In this document: in pieces, positions 53,085-62,189 of the stretch
Layout: every line of letters starts with the position of its first letter
Numbering within the stretch: the stretch's first letter is position 1
Source of the DNA: JASSUD01 sp031963005
GTDB taxonomy: Bacteria; Pseudomonadota; Gammaproteobacteria; Burkholderiales; Burkholderiaceae
Assembly (NCBI GenBank): GCA_031963005.1
Contig: JASSUL010000002.1
Location: 141,980 to 205,979 of the forward strand
DNA length: 64,000 bases
Direction of reading: 5' to 3'
Position numbers and translations under genes: made by a program
The notes under the pieces: model-generated
Told to the model about the DNA's origin: nothing
Seen by the model: the letters and a program-made list of their open reading frames with translations, nothing else
The model's database searches: none

Positions 53085-53116
53085 GAACCCGCTTTTGAAG
53101 ATTATGAACGGGCTCT
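53084..53116. repeat. 33-bp copy of the AGAACC...TTATGAAC repeat end
   Basis: AGAACCCGCTTTTGAAGATT followed by ATGAACGGGCTCT, with partly self-complementary ends (AGAACCCG/CGGGCTCT). It closely matches the termini of the element at 43549-43713 and directly abuts the acyl-CoA dehydrogenase stop codon. It may also act as a hairpin. Confidence 0.5.
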
Positions 53117-53274
53117 AATAGGGATTGGTAAAACCTGATCTAGAGAAGGTTGTACCAGGGCGGGGCAGACCTCCCCGCCAAAATCAGTAGATTGCATCGT
53201 AATAGCAAACAAGCAGCGTTGAGCGACGGCATAAACATCAACAGGTTGCGCAAGCAATTTTGGGAGAGCGTGTA

Positions 53275-55893
53275 GTGAGCGGTTTGATTATTCGTAAGGT
53301 AGCGGTACTAGGTGCCGGTGTGATGGGCGCGCAAATTGCTGCGCAATTGATTAATGCGCGTGTGCCTGTCGTGCTCTTTGATCTTCCCTCTGATGTACCC
53401 GTAGATGGAGCAGCAAGGTCTGCTACACAGACGGCCACACAACGCAGCGCGATTGCTACACGAGGTGTTGGCGTGTTGGGTAAATTGCATCCTTCGCCGT
53501 TAGGAATGATAGACGCTGCGCAGTACATCGAAGTCGCGAATTACGAAGATGATTTAGACCTGCTCCAAACCTGCGATGTGGTTATTGAAGCGATTGCAGA
53601 GAGGCTAGACTATAAAAAAAGTTTGTATCAAAAGATTATGCCTGCTTTGCGCGATGACGCTTTGCTGCTCTCGAATACGTCTGGCTTATCTATTGCAGAA
53701 CTCGCTGCCGATATGTCGTACGAGCATCGTATACGCTTTTGTGGTGTGCATTTTTTCAATCCTCCACGCTATATGCATTTGGTGGAGCTGGTGCCGGCAC
53801 CCGATACACAAGCCCATTTGCTGGATGCCTTGGAAACCTTTTTAACAGGGACGCTCGGCAAAGGGGTCGTGCGAGCAAACGATACGCCCAACTTTATTGC
53901 GAATCGAGTGGGGGGATTCTCCCTGGTATCGACGATTGTCGCTGCAGACAAATACGGATTAAGTTTTGATGTGGTCGATGATTTGACCGGAGTGCGCATT
54001 GGCCGATCCAAATCAGCGACTTGTCGCACTGTAGATGTCGTAGGGTTAGATACGATGGCCTATGTGATAGGCACCATGCGTAACCGCTTACAAGAAGATC
54101 CTTTTTATGCGACTTACCAGGAACCCGCTGTACTAAGCCAACTGATCCAACAAGGGGCGTTAGGGCAAAAAACGGGGGCAGGGTTTTATAAGAAATTGAA
54201 AACCTCCGGAAAACCAGAAATACAGGTTTTCAACCCGAAATCGGGAACGTATCAGCCTGCTGGCGGCAAGGTGGATCCTTTAGTTGAGCGCATTCTGGCG
54301 AAAAAGCCCTGCGAGCGTTTCAAATTATTGCGCGAGTCTAGCCATCCTCAGGCTCAGTTTTTATGGGCCGTTTTTAGAGATCTTTTTCACTATATCGCAG
54401 TGCATTTGGATCATATTGCGACGAATGCGCGCGATGTGGATTTGGCCTTGCGCTGGGGTTTTGGCTGGCAAGAAGGACCGTTTGAAATATGGCAGTCCGC
54501 AGGCTGGCAGCAAATAGCGCAATGGATCCAAGAAGATATCGATCAAGGGCATGCCTTATGTCAGACGCCGCTTCCTGCTTGGGTTTTTGCATCGGAAGTG
54601 ATTGAGTGTGGTGGAGTGCATAGTCCCAAGGGGTCATGGCGCCCTGCGGCTTATACCTCGTCTGCAAATGGGAAGGCTAGCACCTTGGCGACTGCAGATA
54701 TAGCGAATGCCAGCGTCTGGATGCCTAGAAGTGCATTGCCTGTGTATGCCAAACAACGTTTCCATGCTCCATTGCGCGGCGAAGGGGGCCTGGGTGTGGA
54801 GCCGCATAGTCAAAGTGCTCCCCAGAAAGGATATGGCGTGCCTGTCGATCCTATGCAGTCTTTGCGTACTGTGATTGAAACGGATGCTGTGCGGATTTGG
54901 GTAGATTCCCGTTTAGGGGAAGATGATGTGTTGGGCGTGTCTTTTAAAACCAAGCGCAATACGATCAGCGAAGCGGTTTTAGACGGTCTATGTACCGCCG
55001 TAGAGCGCGCTGAAAATGCCCATCAAGGTTTGGTGGTTTGGCAACCGTCTTCTTTGCAGTTAGGGACGCCAGGAGGAGAATTTTCGATCGGCGCCGATGT
55101 GAAATCGGTCATACCTCGCTTTTTAGCCGGCGGAGTGAAAGAACTCGAGATCTACTTTGCTAAATTCCAAAGTACGATGGTACGGGTTAAGCATGCACAG
55201 GTTCCCGTGGTCAGCGCGGTTTCAGGGATGGCTTTAGGTGGTGGTTGCGAGCTGGCATTGCATAGCGCAGCGCGTGTTGCGCATTTTGAAAGTTATATGG
55301 GATTAGTTGAGGCGGGTATTGGTCTGGTGCCAGCAGGAGGTGGGCTCAAGGAGGCTGCGATTCACGCTGTACAGGCGGCGCGTGCGCAATTACTGCCTGA
55401 TCAACCGCAGGCACGCTTAAAACTGCTGCCTTTCTTGAGCCGTTGGTTGCATAACGTCGCGATGGCGAAAGTATCTGGCTCTGCGAAAGAAGCTGTGGAA
55501 ATGGGCTATCTCAAACCCTCTGATCCGATTGTGATGAATGTGTACGAATTGCTCGAAACAGCAAAACATCAAGTACGCTTTTTAGCCGCGCAAGGATGGC
55601 GCCCTCCCATGCGAGAAAAGGCCATCCCCGTAGCAGGGCGCAGTGCCTTAGCCACGCTCAAAGGCCAATTGGTCAATATGCGAGATGGGCGGTTTATCTC
55701 TGAGCATGACTTCTTAATCGCCTCTAGCATTGCCAATGTGCTGTGCGCAGGGGAATTAGAAGAAGGAAGCTTGGTTGATGAAACGTGGTTTTTAGATCGA
55801 GAGCGTGAAACCTTTATCCACCTCTTGGGAACGCAAAAAACGCAAGAGCGTGTCGTACATACTTTGCAAACGGGTAAACCGCTGCGCAATTGA
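53275..55893 (+). CDS. bifunctional 3-hydroxyacyl-CoA dehydrogenase / enoyl-CoA hydratase (FadB/FadJ-type)
   Basis: About 872 residues from GTG 53275 (GGGAGAG 6 nt upstream); an upstream TTG at 53260 is less likely. The dehydrogenase half comes first: Rossmann motif VLGAGVMGAQIAAQLI (about residues 9-24), the catalytic-His region CGVHFFNPPRYMHLVEL and NDTPNFIANRVGGFSLV. The hydratase half is C-terminal: VSGMALGGGCELALHSAARV and YMGLVEAGIGLVPAGGGLKE. This order is inverted relative to E. coli FadB but normal for Burkholderia-type proteins. A Gly/Ser-containing spacer (about residues 460-530) joins the halves. It acts between the acyl-CoA dehydrogenase and the thiolase. Confidence 0.93.
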   Translation: MSGLIIRKVAVLGAGVMGAQIAAQLINARVPVVLFDLPSDVPVDGAARSATQTATQRSAIATRGVGVLGKLHPSPLGMIDAAQYIEVANYEDDLDLLQTCDVVIEAIAERLDYKKSLYQKIMPALRDDALLLSNTSGLSIAELAADMSYEHRIRFCGVHFFNPPRYMHLVELVPAPDTQAHLLDALETFLTGTLGKGVVRANDTPNFIANRVGGFSLVSTIVAADKYGLSFDVVDDLTGVRIGRSKSATCRTVDVVGLDTMAYVIGTMRNRLQEDPFYATYQEPAVLSQLIQQGALGQKTGAGFYKKLKTSGKPEIQVFNPKSGTYQPAGGKVDPLVERILAKKPCERFKLLRESSHPQAQFLWAVFRDLFHYIAVHLDHIATNARDVDLALRWGFGWQEGPFEIWQSAGWQQIAQWIQEDIDQGHALCQTPLPAWVFASEVIECGGVHSPKGSWRPAAYTSSANGKASTLATADIANASVWMPRSALPVYAKQRFHAPLRGEGGLGVEPHSQSAPQKGYGVPVDPMQSLRTVIETDAVRIWVDSRLGEDDVLGVSFKTKRNTISEAVLDGLCTAVERAENAHQGLVVWQPSSLQLGTPGGEFSIGADVKSVIPRFLAGGVKELEIYFAKFQSTMVRVKHAQVPVVSAVSGMALGGGCELALHSAARVAHFESYMGLVEAGIGLVPAGGGLKEAAIHAVQAARAQLLPDQPQARLKLLPFLSRWLHNVAMAKVSGSAKEAVEMGYLKPSDPIVMNVYELLETAKHQVRFLAAQGWRPPMREKAIPVAGRSALATLKGQLVNMRDGRFISEHDFLIASSIANVLCAGELEEGSLVDETWFLDRERETFIHLLGTQKTQERVVHTLQTGKPLRN

Positions 55894-56053
55894 TCCCATA
55901 TCGATCACAACAGCAGTGGTGGAGAGGGTCTATGCGCGTAAAAAATCGCTACTCGCTACATCCTGTAAAAAATGTAGTACCCAAAGTCGAACAAAAATAC
56001 CTACTAGCAAATATTACTGTAAAGGGCTCAACACGCTTTTTGCGGCTATTTAA

Positions 56054-57268
56054 ATGAAAGACACCAAAATGACGACATACAAACAGGAAGCATGGATTGT
56101 TGCCGCTAGCCGAACCCCCGTTGGAAAAGCACCCAAAGGGTATTTTAGATCTACGCGCCCTGATGAGCTGCTCGCCCATGCGATGCGCTCCGCATTAGCG
56201 CAAGTTCCTACGCTAGAGCCTGCTTGCATTGAAGACGCCATTATTGGTTGTGCGATTCCCGAAGGGGAACAAGGATTGAATATTGCGCGCGTTAGTGTAT
56301 TACTGGCCGGTTTGCCGCAAAGCATCGGCGGCGTCACGGTGAATCGTTTCTGCGCCTCAGGTTTAACCGCATTAGCGATGGCCGCAGATCGTATACGCGT
56401 TGGAGAGGCGGATGCAATTATCGCTGGCGGGGTGGAGTCGATGAGTATGGTGCCTATGATGGGCAATACGCCATCACTGTCTCCCAGAGTCTTCGAGCAA
56501 TCTGAAAATCTTGGTATTGCGTATGGAATGGGGCTCACTGCAGAGCAAGTGGCTCGACGTTGGGCCGTTTCCCGGGACGCGCAAGATCAATTCGCATTGG
56601 AATCGCATCAAAAAGCGTTAAAAGCACAAACAAATGGGGCGTTTGCAGACGAAATTGCCCCATTGAATATTGTGCGCCAGGTTCCTGATTTGGCAAGTCA
56701 TACAGTCCACAAAGAAACGTTTGTCGCGCGATTTGATGAAGGACCCAGAGCGAGTACTTCCCGTGAAGCATTGGCGACACTGCGCCCTGTTTTTGCACAG
56801 GGTGGGTCTGTGACCGCAGGGAATAGCTCGCAAATGTCGGATGGGGCCGGGGCCTTGATTGTGGTGAGCGAAGCCTACCTGAAGCGGTTTAATTTGACGC
56901 CGCTGGCTCGCTTTTCCAGTTTTGCAGTACGCGGTGTTCCGCCTGAAATTATGGGAATTGGACCGAAAGAGGCGATACCCGTCGCGCTTGCACGCGCAGG
57001 CCTGCGGCAAGATGATTTGGACTGGATTGAGCTCAATGAAGCTTTTGCAGCCCAAGCGATCGCGGTGATGCAGGAGCTGAATTTAAACCCGGAGAAAGTG
57101 AATCCACTGGGTGGCGCTATTGCATTGGGGCATCCTTTGGGTGCAACGGGGGCGATTCGGGCTTGCACACTAGTGCATGCATTGCGCCGTGAGAAGCTGC
57201 GCAGCGGGATGATTAGTATGTGTATCGGTACGGGTATGGGCGCCGCGGGCGTTTTGATGGCCCCGTAA
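56054..57268 (+). CDS. acetyl-CoA acyltransferase (thiolase)
   Basis: A 404-residue thiolase; ATG 56069 is an alternative start. The nucleophilic Cys is in VNRFCASGLTALAMAADRI (about residue 97), the catalytic His in GGAIALGHPLGATGAIR and the second Cys in MCIGTGMGAAGVLM. It releases acetyl-CoA in the last step of beta-oxidation. It follows the bifunctional enzyme by 160 nt on the same strand, completing the set of core enzymes. Acyl-CoA ligase and electron-transfer flavoprotein genes are not in the window. Confidence 0.94.
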   Translation: MKDTKMTTYKQEAWIVAASRTPVGKAPKGYFRSTRPDELLAHAMRSALAQVPTLEPACIEDAIIGCAIPEGEQGLNIARVSVLLAGLPQSIGGVTVNRFCASGLTALAMAADRIRVGEADAIIAGGVESMSMVPMMGNTPSLSPRVFEQSENLGIAYGMGLTAEQVARRWAVSRDAQDQFALESHQKALKAQTNGAFADEIAPLNIVRQVPDLASHTVHKETFVARFDEGPRASTSREALATLRPVFAQGGSVTAGNSSQMSDGAGALIVVSEAYLKRFNLTPLARFSSFAVRGVPPEIMGIGPKEAIPVALARAGLRQDDLDWIELNEAFAAQAIAVMQELNLNPEKVNPLGGAIALGHPLGATGAIRACTLVHALRREKLRSGMISMCIGTGMGAAGVLMAP

Positions 57269-57271
57269 TTT

Positions 57272-57425
57272 TAGGGCATGTCTACAATTGCTCAAGGGAA
57301 CTCATCTTTGCGTATGGGTGAAAATGCGGTGCTCAGGATCCTCACTGTACTAGAGTACAGTTCCGGTCCCTGTGCTCCTGCTCCCCCAAATAGGGGCCCT
57401 TTTAAACCATTGTAGACACACCCTA
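57272..57425. repeat. 154-bp MITE-like element with 17-bp terminal inverted repeats
   Basis: Ends TAGGGCATGTCTACAAT and the complement of TAGGGTGTGTCTACAAT differ at two bases. Inside is ACTGTACTAGAGTACAGT (57344-57361), an 8-bp hairpin stem. The element lies directly after the thiolase stop and has no coding capacity. Confidence 0.7.
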
Positions 57426-57456
57426 GGTCATCCTTAAAGTCCATAGGCGTGATCGC

Positions 57457-57888
57457 TTATGGCGTTAATGTCTGCTCGGATTCGCCTTCTGGTAGTGGGG
57501 GTAAAGCGCAAGGGCGGCGATTTTTATCAATCGCTACAAAGGTCAGCGTTGCTTCTGTGACTTTGAGTGTCTCTTTCGAAGTGCGAAAGCGTTGTGCGTA
57601 GACTTCCACATGCACCGTAATCGAAGTGCGGCCGGTTTTGATGATTTTTGCATAAAAACTCATCAAATCCCCTACACATACTGGTTGCTTAAAAACAAAG
57701 GAATTCACAGCGACAGTTGCCACTGGCCCTTCAGCACGCAGCGTAGCGGGTATAGATCCAGCAATGTCGACCTGAGCCATGATCCAGCCCCCAAAGACAT
57801 CACCATGTAAGTTAACGTCGGAGGGTTGAGGAACTACGCGGAGCGTAGGACATATTCGTTCAGGGAGTTCGGCGACTAGATCCGGCAT
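57457..57888 (-). CDS. acyl-CoA thioesterase (YciA/hotdog family)
   Basis: 143 residues of the hotdog fold. Family features include RVVPQPSDVNLHGDVFGGWI at the N-terminus with the catalytic Asp in that segment, AQVDIAGSIPATL, and TVAVNSFVFKQPVCVGDLM. It hydrolyses acyl-CoA to the free acid and CoA. It is transcribed divergently from gdhA and convergently to the beta-oxidation cluster, and could recycle CoA when oxidation stalls. Confidence 0.9.
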   Translation of the reverse strand: MPDLVAELPERICPTLRVVPQPSDVNLHGDVFGGWIMAQVDIAGSIPATLRAEGPVATVAVNSFVFKQPVCVGDLMSFYAKIIKTGRTSITVHVEVYAQRFRTSKETLKVTEATLTFVAIDKNRRPCALPPLPEGESEQTLTP

Positions 57889-58114
57889 TGAAAATTCCTA
57901 AAAACAAAGTGGAGAAAGAAAAAAAAGCACAATATGCCTCATTTCTATTGGAGTGCATAGAATGAGTGTTTTATTATGCGCCCGACCGCATTATGTGCCC
58001 CTTAATTTAATCGTTTGATGAAATAATGCAAACGAAAATTGTAATGGGGTAAGCATCGTATAAAATGGCTTCTTTTATACTAACGCCTTTTTTTATTTTA
58101 GCTTGGGAAAGTTT

Positions 58115-59410
58115 ATGTCATCGCACCACGCTCCGTCTCCCGTTTTACCTTCTTACCTTCCCTCCGAGGAGTTAGGTCCTTGGGGAATGTACCTTCAACA
58201 AATTGACCGTGTGACGCCGTATTTAGGCTCGCTATCACGGTGGATTGAAACGTTGAAGCGCCCTAAACGTATTATGATTGTTGACGTTCCCATCGAATTG
58301 GATAACGGTACCGTATCGCATTTCGAGGGGTATCGGGTGCAACATAATATGTCACGCGGTCCAGGCAAAGGCGGGGTGCGTTTTCATCAAGATGTGACGC
58401 TTTCCGAAGTGATGGCTTTAGCGGCTTGGATGTCCGTTAAAACGGCTGCCGTCAATGTGCCCTACGGTGGTGCCAAAGGGGGGGTTCGTGTCAATCCGCA
58501 CAATCTCTCTAAGGGTGAGCTTGAGCGTTTAACGCGCCGTTACACCAGCGAAATTAACGTCATCATTGGCCCAAACACCGATATCCCTGCTCCAGATGTC
58601 AATACCAATGAGCAAGTAATGGCCTGGATGATGGATACGTACTCCATGAACCACGGCCGTACGACAACAGGGGTGGTGACCGGTAAACCAATTTCCTTAG
58701 GCGGAAGTTTAGGGCGTAAAGAAGCGACCGGCCGCGGAGTGTATGTGGTCGGATGTGAAGCAGCGCGCCAATTAGGATTTGATATTGAAGGTGCGCGGGT
58801 TGCGGTCCAAGGATTTGGCAATGTGGGCGGTATCGCGGCGCGCCTTTTCCAAGAAGCGGGCGCTAAGGTCATTGCGATCCAAGATCATACCGGTACCCTA
58901 TACCAACCTGCTGGCGTGGATACTGTCAAATTGCTAGAGCATGTGGCTAAAAATGGCGGTATACACGGCTTTGAGGGCGCGCAAAAGATTGAGAATGACC
59001 AGTTCTGGAAAATTGAAACCGAGATTTTGATTCCCGCTGCATTAGAAGGGGTCATCACCGAGAAAAATTGCTCGGATATCCACACCAAAGTGATCGTTGA
59101 AGGCGCCAATGGACCCACGACTCCAGAAGCTGATGATGAACTCACCGCCCGCGGTATTTTGATTATCCCTGATGTTATCGCCAACGCAGGGGGCGTGACC
59201 GTGTCGTACTTTGAATGGGTGCAGGATTTCTCCAGCTTCTTCTGGAATGAATCCGAAATTCAACAACGCCTCGAATATGCCACCCGCGAAGCCTTTACCT
59301 CGATATGGCAAATCTCGCGCGACCGGCAAGTGTCGATGCGTACAGCGGCTTATATCGTTGCGTGTACCAGGATTCTCATGGCCCGTGAAATGCGCGGACT
59401 GTATCCCTAA
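58115..59410 (+). CDS. gdhA: glutamate dehydrogenase (Glu/Leu/Phe/Val family)
   Basis: 431 residues from ATG 58115 with GGGAAAG upstream. Catalytic and substrate motifs: HNMSRGPGKGGVRFHQD, NVPYGGAKGGVRVNPHN with the catalytic Lys, and PAPDVNTNEQVMAW with the catalytic Asp. The Rossmann loop is GFGNVGGIAARLF (about residues 234-246). It links glutamate and 2-oxoglutarate, and sits 1.7 kb from the glutamate/aspartate importer genes. It ends at a strong terminator. Confidence 0.95.
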   Translation: MSSHHAPSPVLPSYLPSEELGPWGMYLQQIDRVTPYLGSLSRWIETLKRPKRIMIVDVPIELDNGTVSHFEGYRVQHNMSRGPGKGGVRFHQDVTLSEVMALAAWMSVKTAAVNVPYGGAKGGVRVNPHNLSKGELERLTRRYTSEINVIIGPNTDIPAPDVNTNEQVMAWMMDTYSMNHGRTTTGVVTGKPISLGGSLGRKEATGRGVYVVGCEAARQLGFDIEGARVAVQGFGNVGGIAARLFQEAGAKVIAIQDHTGTLYQPAGVDTVKLLEHVAKNGGIHGFEGAQKIENDQFWKIETEILIPAALEGVITEKNCSDIHTKVIVEGANGPTTPEADDELTARGILIIPDVIANAGGVTVSYFEWVQDFSSFFWNESEIQQRLEYATREAFTSIWQISRDRQVSMRTAAYIVACTRILMAREMRGLYP

Positions 59411-59448
59411 GCGATGCATCGATAAGGCTTGGCCTTATCCAAAATAGC

Positions 59449-59486
59449 AAAAGAGAAGGGGGTCCTTAGGGGCCCCTTCTCTTTTG
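59449..59486 (+). terminator. rho-independent terminator after gdhA
   Basis: A 13-bp stem AAAAGAGAAGGGG/CCCCTTCTCTTTT, 38 nt past the gdhA stop. Confidence 0.9.
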
Positions 59487-59819
59487 TCCTGCCTAGCTAC
59501 TACCTTTTTGCCTCAACCTCCTCTCTGTTGGGTCTACCTTCATGAAGTACTGGAATTAAAAGACCACTTTATATTTAAGAAGGAAGCCAAATGGTTGAGA
59601 AAATAGAGAATAAGGTGAAGCCATACTACCACTACATCCATAGTGCTGACATCAGTGAAGAAAAATTAAGAAAAACCTAGTTAAAATTCAACGTATTATT
59701 TTTTAAAAATTCTATTGCTTCGTTTTATAACGATGCGCTTCGCTGTTGCAGCCAGTATGTAATGCGATATAGAGTTTAATAAGGTATGTGAAAATAATAT
59801 AAAAGCTGGGGGGCATATT
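59487..59819. other. intergenic region upstream of the HTH-repeat gene
   Basis: A 29-codon frame at 59591-59680 has a good GAAGGAAG leader and reads MVEKIENKVKPYYHYIHSAD. It may be a tiny gene or a remnant; otherwise no feature is visible. Confidence 0.25.
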
Positions 59820-60827
59820 ATGGAAAATAATAATGATTATAAAAATAAAATTTTCTATAAAAATTTAGCAAGACAAGGCGAGTCTATAAATGCTTTTCAA
59901 GCAACTCCAAAAAAACATTTTAAGAATCAAAGAGGTACTTTAAGTGAGTTGTCACATCAAAATCCATTGCCTCAACAGCAGCAATCTAACCTACCTTTAC
60001 TAAATGCTTTGTTTTCAGTAGGTCATATTTCTTATATAGATAATACTAATTCATCAAATTTGAGAAACAATTTTATTGAGCAGGATATTTATAAAATACA
60101 AGAACTAGAAGAGCAAGAAACTATAAATATACCAGATGATTCATCTGTATCAGAAGCGTGTAACGATTTATTTGATGAGCTAATAAACGCTGAGCCAGCG
60201 CAGTCTATAGATAAAATAAACGATGAAAATCCTATTCCAAGAGGCATATATTCAAAAAATGATTTATCAGAAAATTTGGCAAATAGTAATGGTATTCAAT
60301 TTCAATATAAAACATTATCGGAAACAGATGTTGCTAAAAATAAAGATGAAAATTCTTTAGAGTTAAAAAAGATATGGCGGGAATTGGATGGAAATGAAAA
60401 ATATAAAGAAGATTTTATAAAAAAATATGGTATATCAATTTCAACTCTGCTTCGTCAGATTCAAGAATGTAAAATGATGGAGGGAGTAGATGTAAAAAGG
60501 CATAGTAAAAATCATGATGCAAGAATGGAAATCAAAAAGGTATGGGCGACTCTAGAAAAAAATATAAAGGCTAAAAAAGCTTTTATGGAAAAGCATAGAA
60601 TATCCATAAATACTCTGTACGTTTTAATTAGAGAATTTAAATTTGAAAATGGGATTGAAGTAAGAAAAAAGGGTAAATATAATAATCGAAAAATAGAAGC
60701 GGAAAAGATATGGAAAACGTTAGAAGTAAATGTAGAAGCTAGAAAAGCTTTTATAGAAAAGCATCAAATATCCATGGGAACTATGTATAACTGGATTGCA
60801 GAGTTTAGAAATAAAAGTAAAAAATAG
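59820..60827 (+). CDS. unknown protein with three tandem 56-residue helix-turn-helix-like repeats
   Basis: 335 residues. The N-terminal 180 residues are polar and low in complexity (Asn/Gln/Ser-rich). From residue 183 to the end, three units start at 183, 239 and 295, exactly 56 residues apart: KKIWRELDGNEKYKEDFIKK, KKVWATLEKNIKAKKAFMEK and EKIWKTLEVNVEARKAFIEK. Each is followed by a turn and a recognition-like helix: YGISISTLLRQIQECK, HRISINTLYVLIREFK, HQISMGTMYNWIAEFR. This two-helix pattern is that of transposase/Myb-like HTH domains, so it may bind DNA with several modules. The linkers are basic. Function unknown; it could be a regulator, transposition protein or host-directed nucleic-acid-binding effector. 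AT-rich, monocistronic, GGGG leader 9 nt before the ATG. Confidence 0.7.
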   Translation: MENNNDYKNKIFYKNLARQGESINAFQATPKKHFKNQRGTLSELSHQNPLPQQQQSNLPLLNALFSVGHISYIDNTNSSNLRNNFIEQDIYKIQELEEQETINIPDDSSVSEACNDLFDELINAEPAQSIDKINDENPIPRGIYSKNDLSENLANSNGIQFQYKTLSETDVAKNKDENSLELKKIWRELDGNEKYKEDFIKKYGISISTLLRQIQECKMMEGVDVKRHSKNHDARMEIKKVWATLEKNIKAKKAFMEKHRISINTLYVLIREFKFENGIEVRKKGKYNNRKIEAEKIWKTLEVNVEARKAFIEKHQISMGTMYNWIAEFRNKSKK

Positions 60828-61097
60828 AGCAAATTAAAAATAATTAACCCTATTCCTCTGTTAATGGATAAGCAATCATCCCTCCACTGCTTTTTTGCGT
60901 AACTTTACTGAATGCAGCAAAAAATGAGGTGGTTTACTGCGGTGTACTTTACTTTTCTACTGCCTTCAAATAAGAACGATTTAGGAAGATTTTGAGGCAG
61001 TTCCTAGCGTTAGAGCATTCTCTTGTTGCCTTTTGACACGTACATTGCATCGAATGGTGCATGACGTATGTACGTTTCTTGATAAGAGGATAGACAA

Positions 61098-62075
61098 GTG
61101 AAGTTCAATCTAAAAAAACACGCCTCATCAGCACACCGTGCTAAAAAGCGTGTCGGAATACTGTTTTCGGTGGTATCGGCCATGGTCTGCGCTACTTTGA
61201 CCGCACCGGCCTTGGCAGCTCCAGAACAAGCTGCAGCGCAACAAAAACTCAATGGTACCCTCGAAAAAATACAAAAAAACGGGGTTATTTCGATCGGGCA
61301 TCGTGAGTCTTCTATGCCATTTTCCTATTATGGCGATCGACAAAAAGTCGTTGGATATTCCCAAGAGTTTGCGGATGCCATCGTGCAATCGGTGAAACAA
61401 AAATTAGGCCGCAACGATATCCAAGTGACGCTCACACCGATTACTTCGCAAAACCGCATCTCTGTGCTGAGTAATGGTCTTATCGATCTAGAGTGTGGCT
61501 CCACTAGCAATACCGTAGAACGTCAAAAACAAGTCACCTTTTCGAACACGCTGTTTATTGTCCAAACCCGCTTATTGGTCAAGAAAAGTTCGGGTATTAA
61601 AGATTTCGCAGATTTAGCCGGTAAAACCGTAGTGACCACGGCAGGCACAACGTCTGAACGTCTATTGCGTGAAATGAAACAAACCAAAGGGTATCCGCAA
61701 AATATCATCAGCGCTAAAGATCATAGCGAAGCGTTCTTGACGCTGGAATCCGGCCGTGCAGCGGCTTTCATGATGGATGATGCCTTATTAGCCGGTGAGC
61801 GTGCTAAAGCGAAAAATCCTGGGGAGTTTGACATTGTAGGTACACCGCTGAGTAAAGAAGCGTATGCCTGCATGATCCGTAAAAATGATCCCGAATTCAA
61901 AGCGCTTGTAGACCAGTCCATTAAACAGAAGATGAGTAATGGCGGCGGCGACCAGCTCTACAAAAAATGGTTTATGAGTCCGATCACTCCGGGCAATCTC
62001 AATCTGAATTTCTCAGAAAGCCAGGAAATGATGTCGCAACTCTACAAGAACCCGAACGATACGGTTCTGAAGTAA
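61098..62075 (+). CDS. gltI: glutamate/aspartate ABC transporter, periplasmic binding protein
   Basis: 325 residues from GTG 61098 with AGAGGA about 9 nt upstream. The Sec signal peptide (KKRVGILFSVVSAMVCATL, cleavage after APALA) gives a mature family 3 solute-binding protein: GVISIGHRESSMPFSYYGD, VVGYSQEFADAIV, NGLIDLECGSTSNTVERQKQ. The ECGSTSNT block is typical of GltI. It captures glutamate and aspartate for GltJKL. A 270-nt gap upstream holds its promoter, and gltJ follows after 114 nt. Confidence 0.94.
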   Translation: MKFNLKKHASSAHRAKKRVGILFSVVSAMVCATLTAPALAAPEQAAAQQKLNGTLEKIQKNGVISIGHRESSMPFSYYGDRQKVVGYSQEFADAIVQSVKQKLGRNDIQVTLTPITSQNRISVLSNGLIDLECGSTSNTVERQKQVTFSNTLFIVQTRLLVKKSSGIKDFADLAGKTVVTTAGTTSERLLREMKQTKGYPQNIISAKDHSEAFLTLESGRAAAFMMDDALLAGERAKAKNPGEFDIVGTPLSKEAYACMIRKNDPEFKALVDQSIKQKMSNGGGDQLYKKWFMSPITPGNLNLNFSESQEMMSQLYKNPNDTVLK

Positions 62076-62189
62076 TTCCCCCTATTGGGTTCCTGACGCT
62101 TTTTACTAAACCTGTTTAGCGTTCTCGGTGATTTTTTGACTTGCCGGGAAAGCTAAGCAGGCATCGAACCTGTTTAAGCTGGAGTAGCT

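Noticed and set aside
58039..58064. TTGTAA/TATAAA promoter for gdhA
   Set aside because: The spacing between the hexamers is only 14 bp, too short for a standard sigma-70 promoter.
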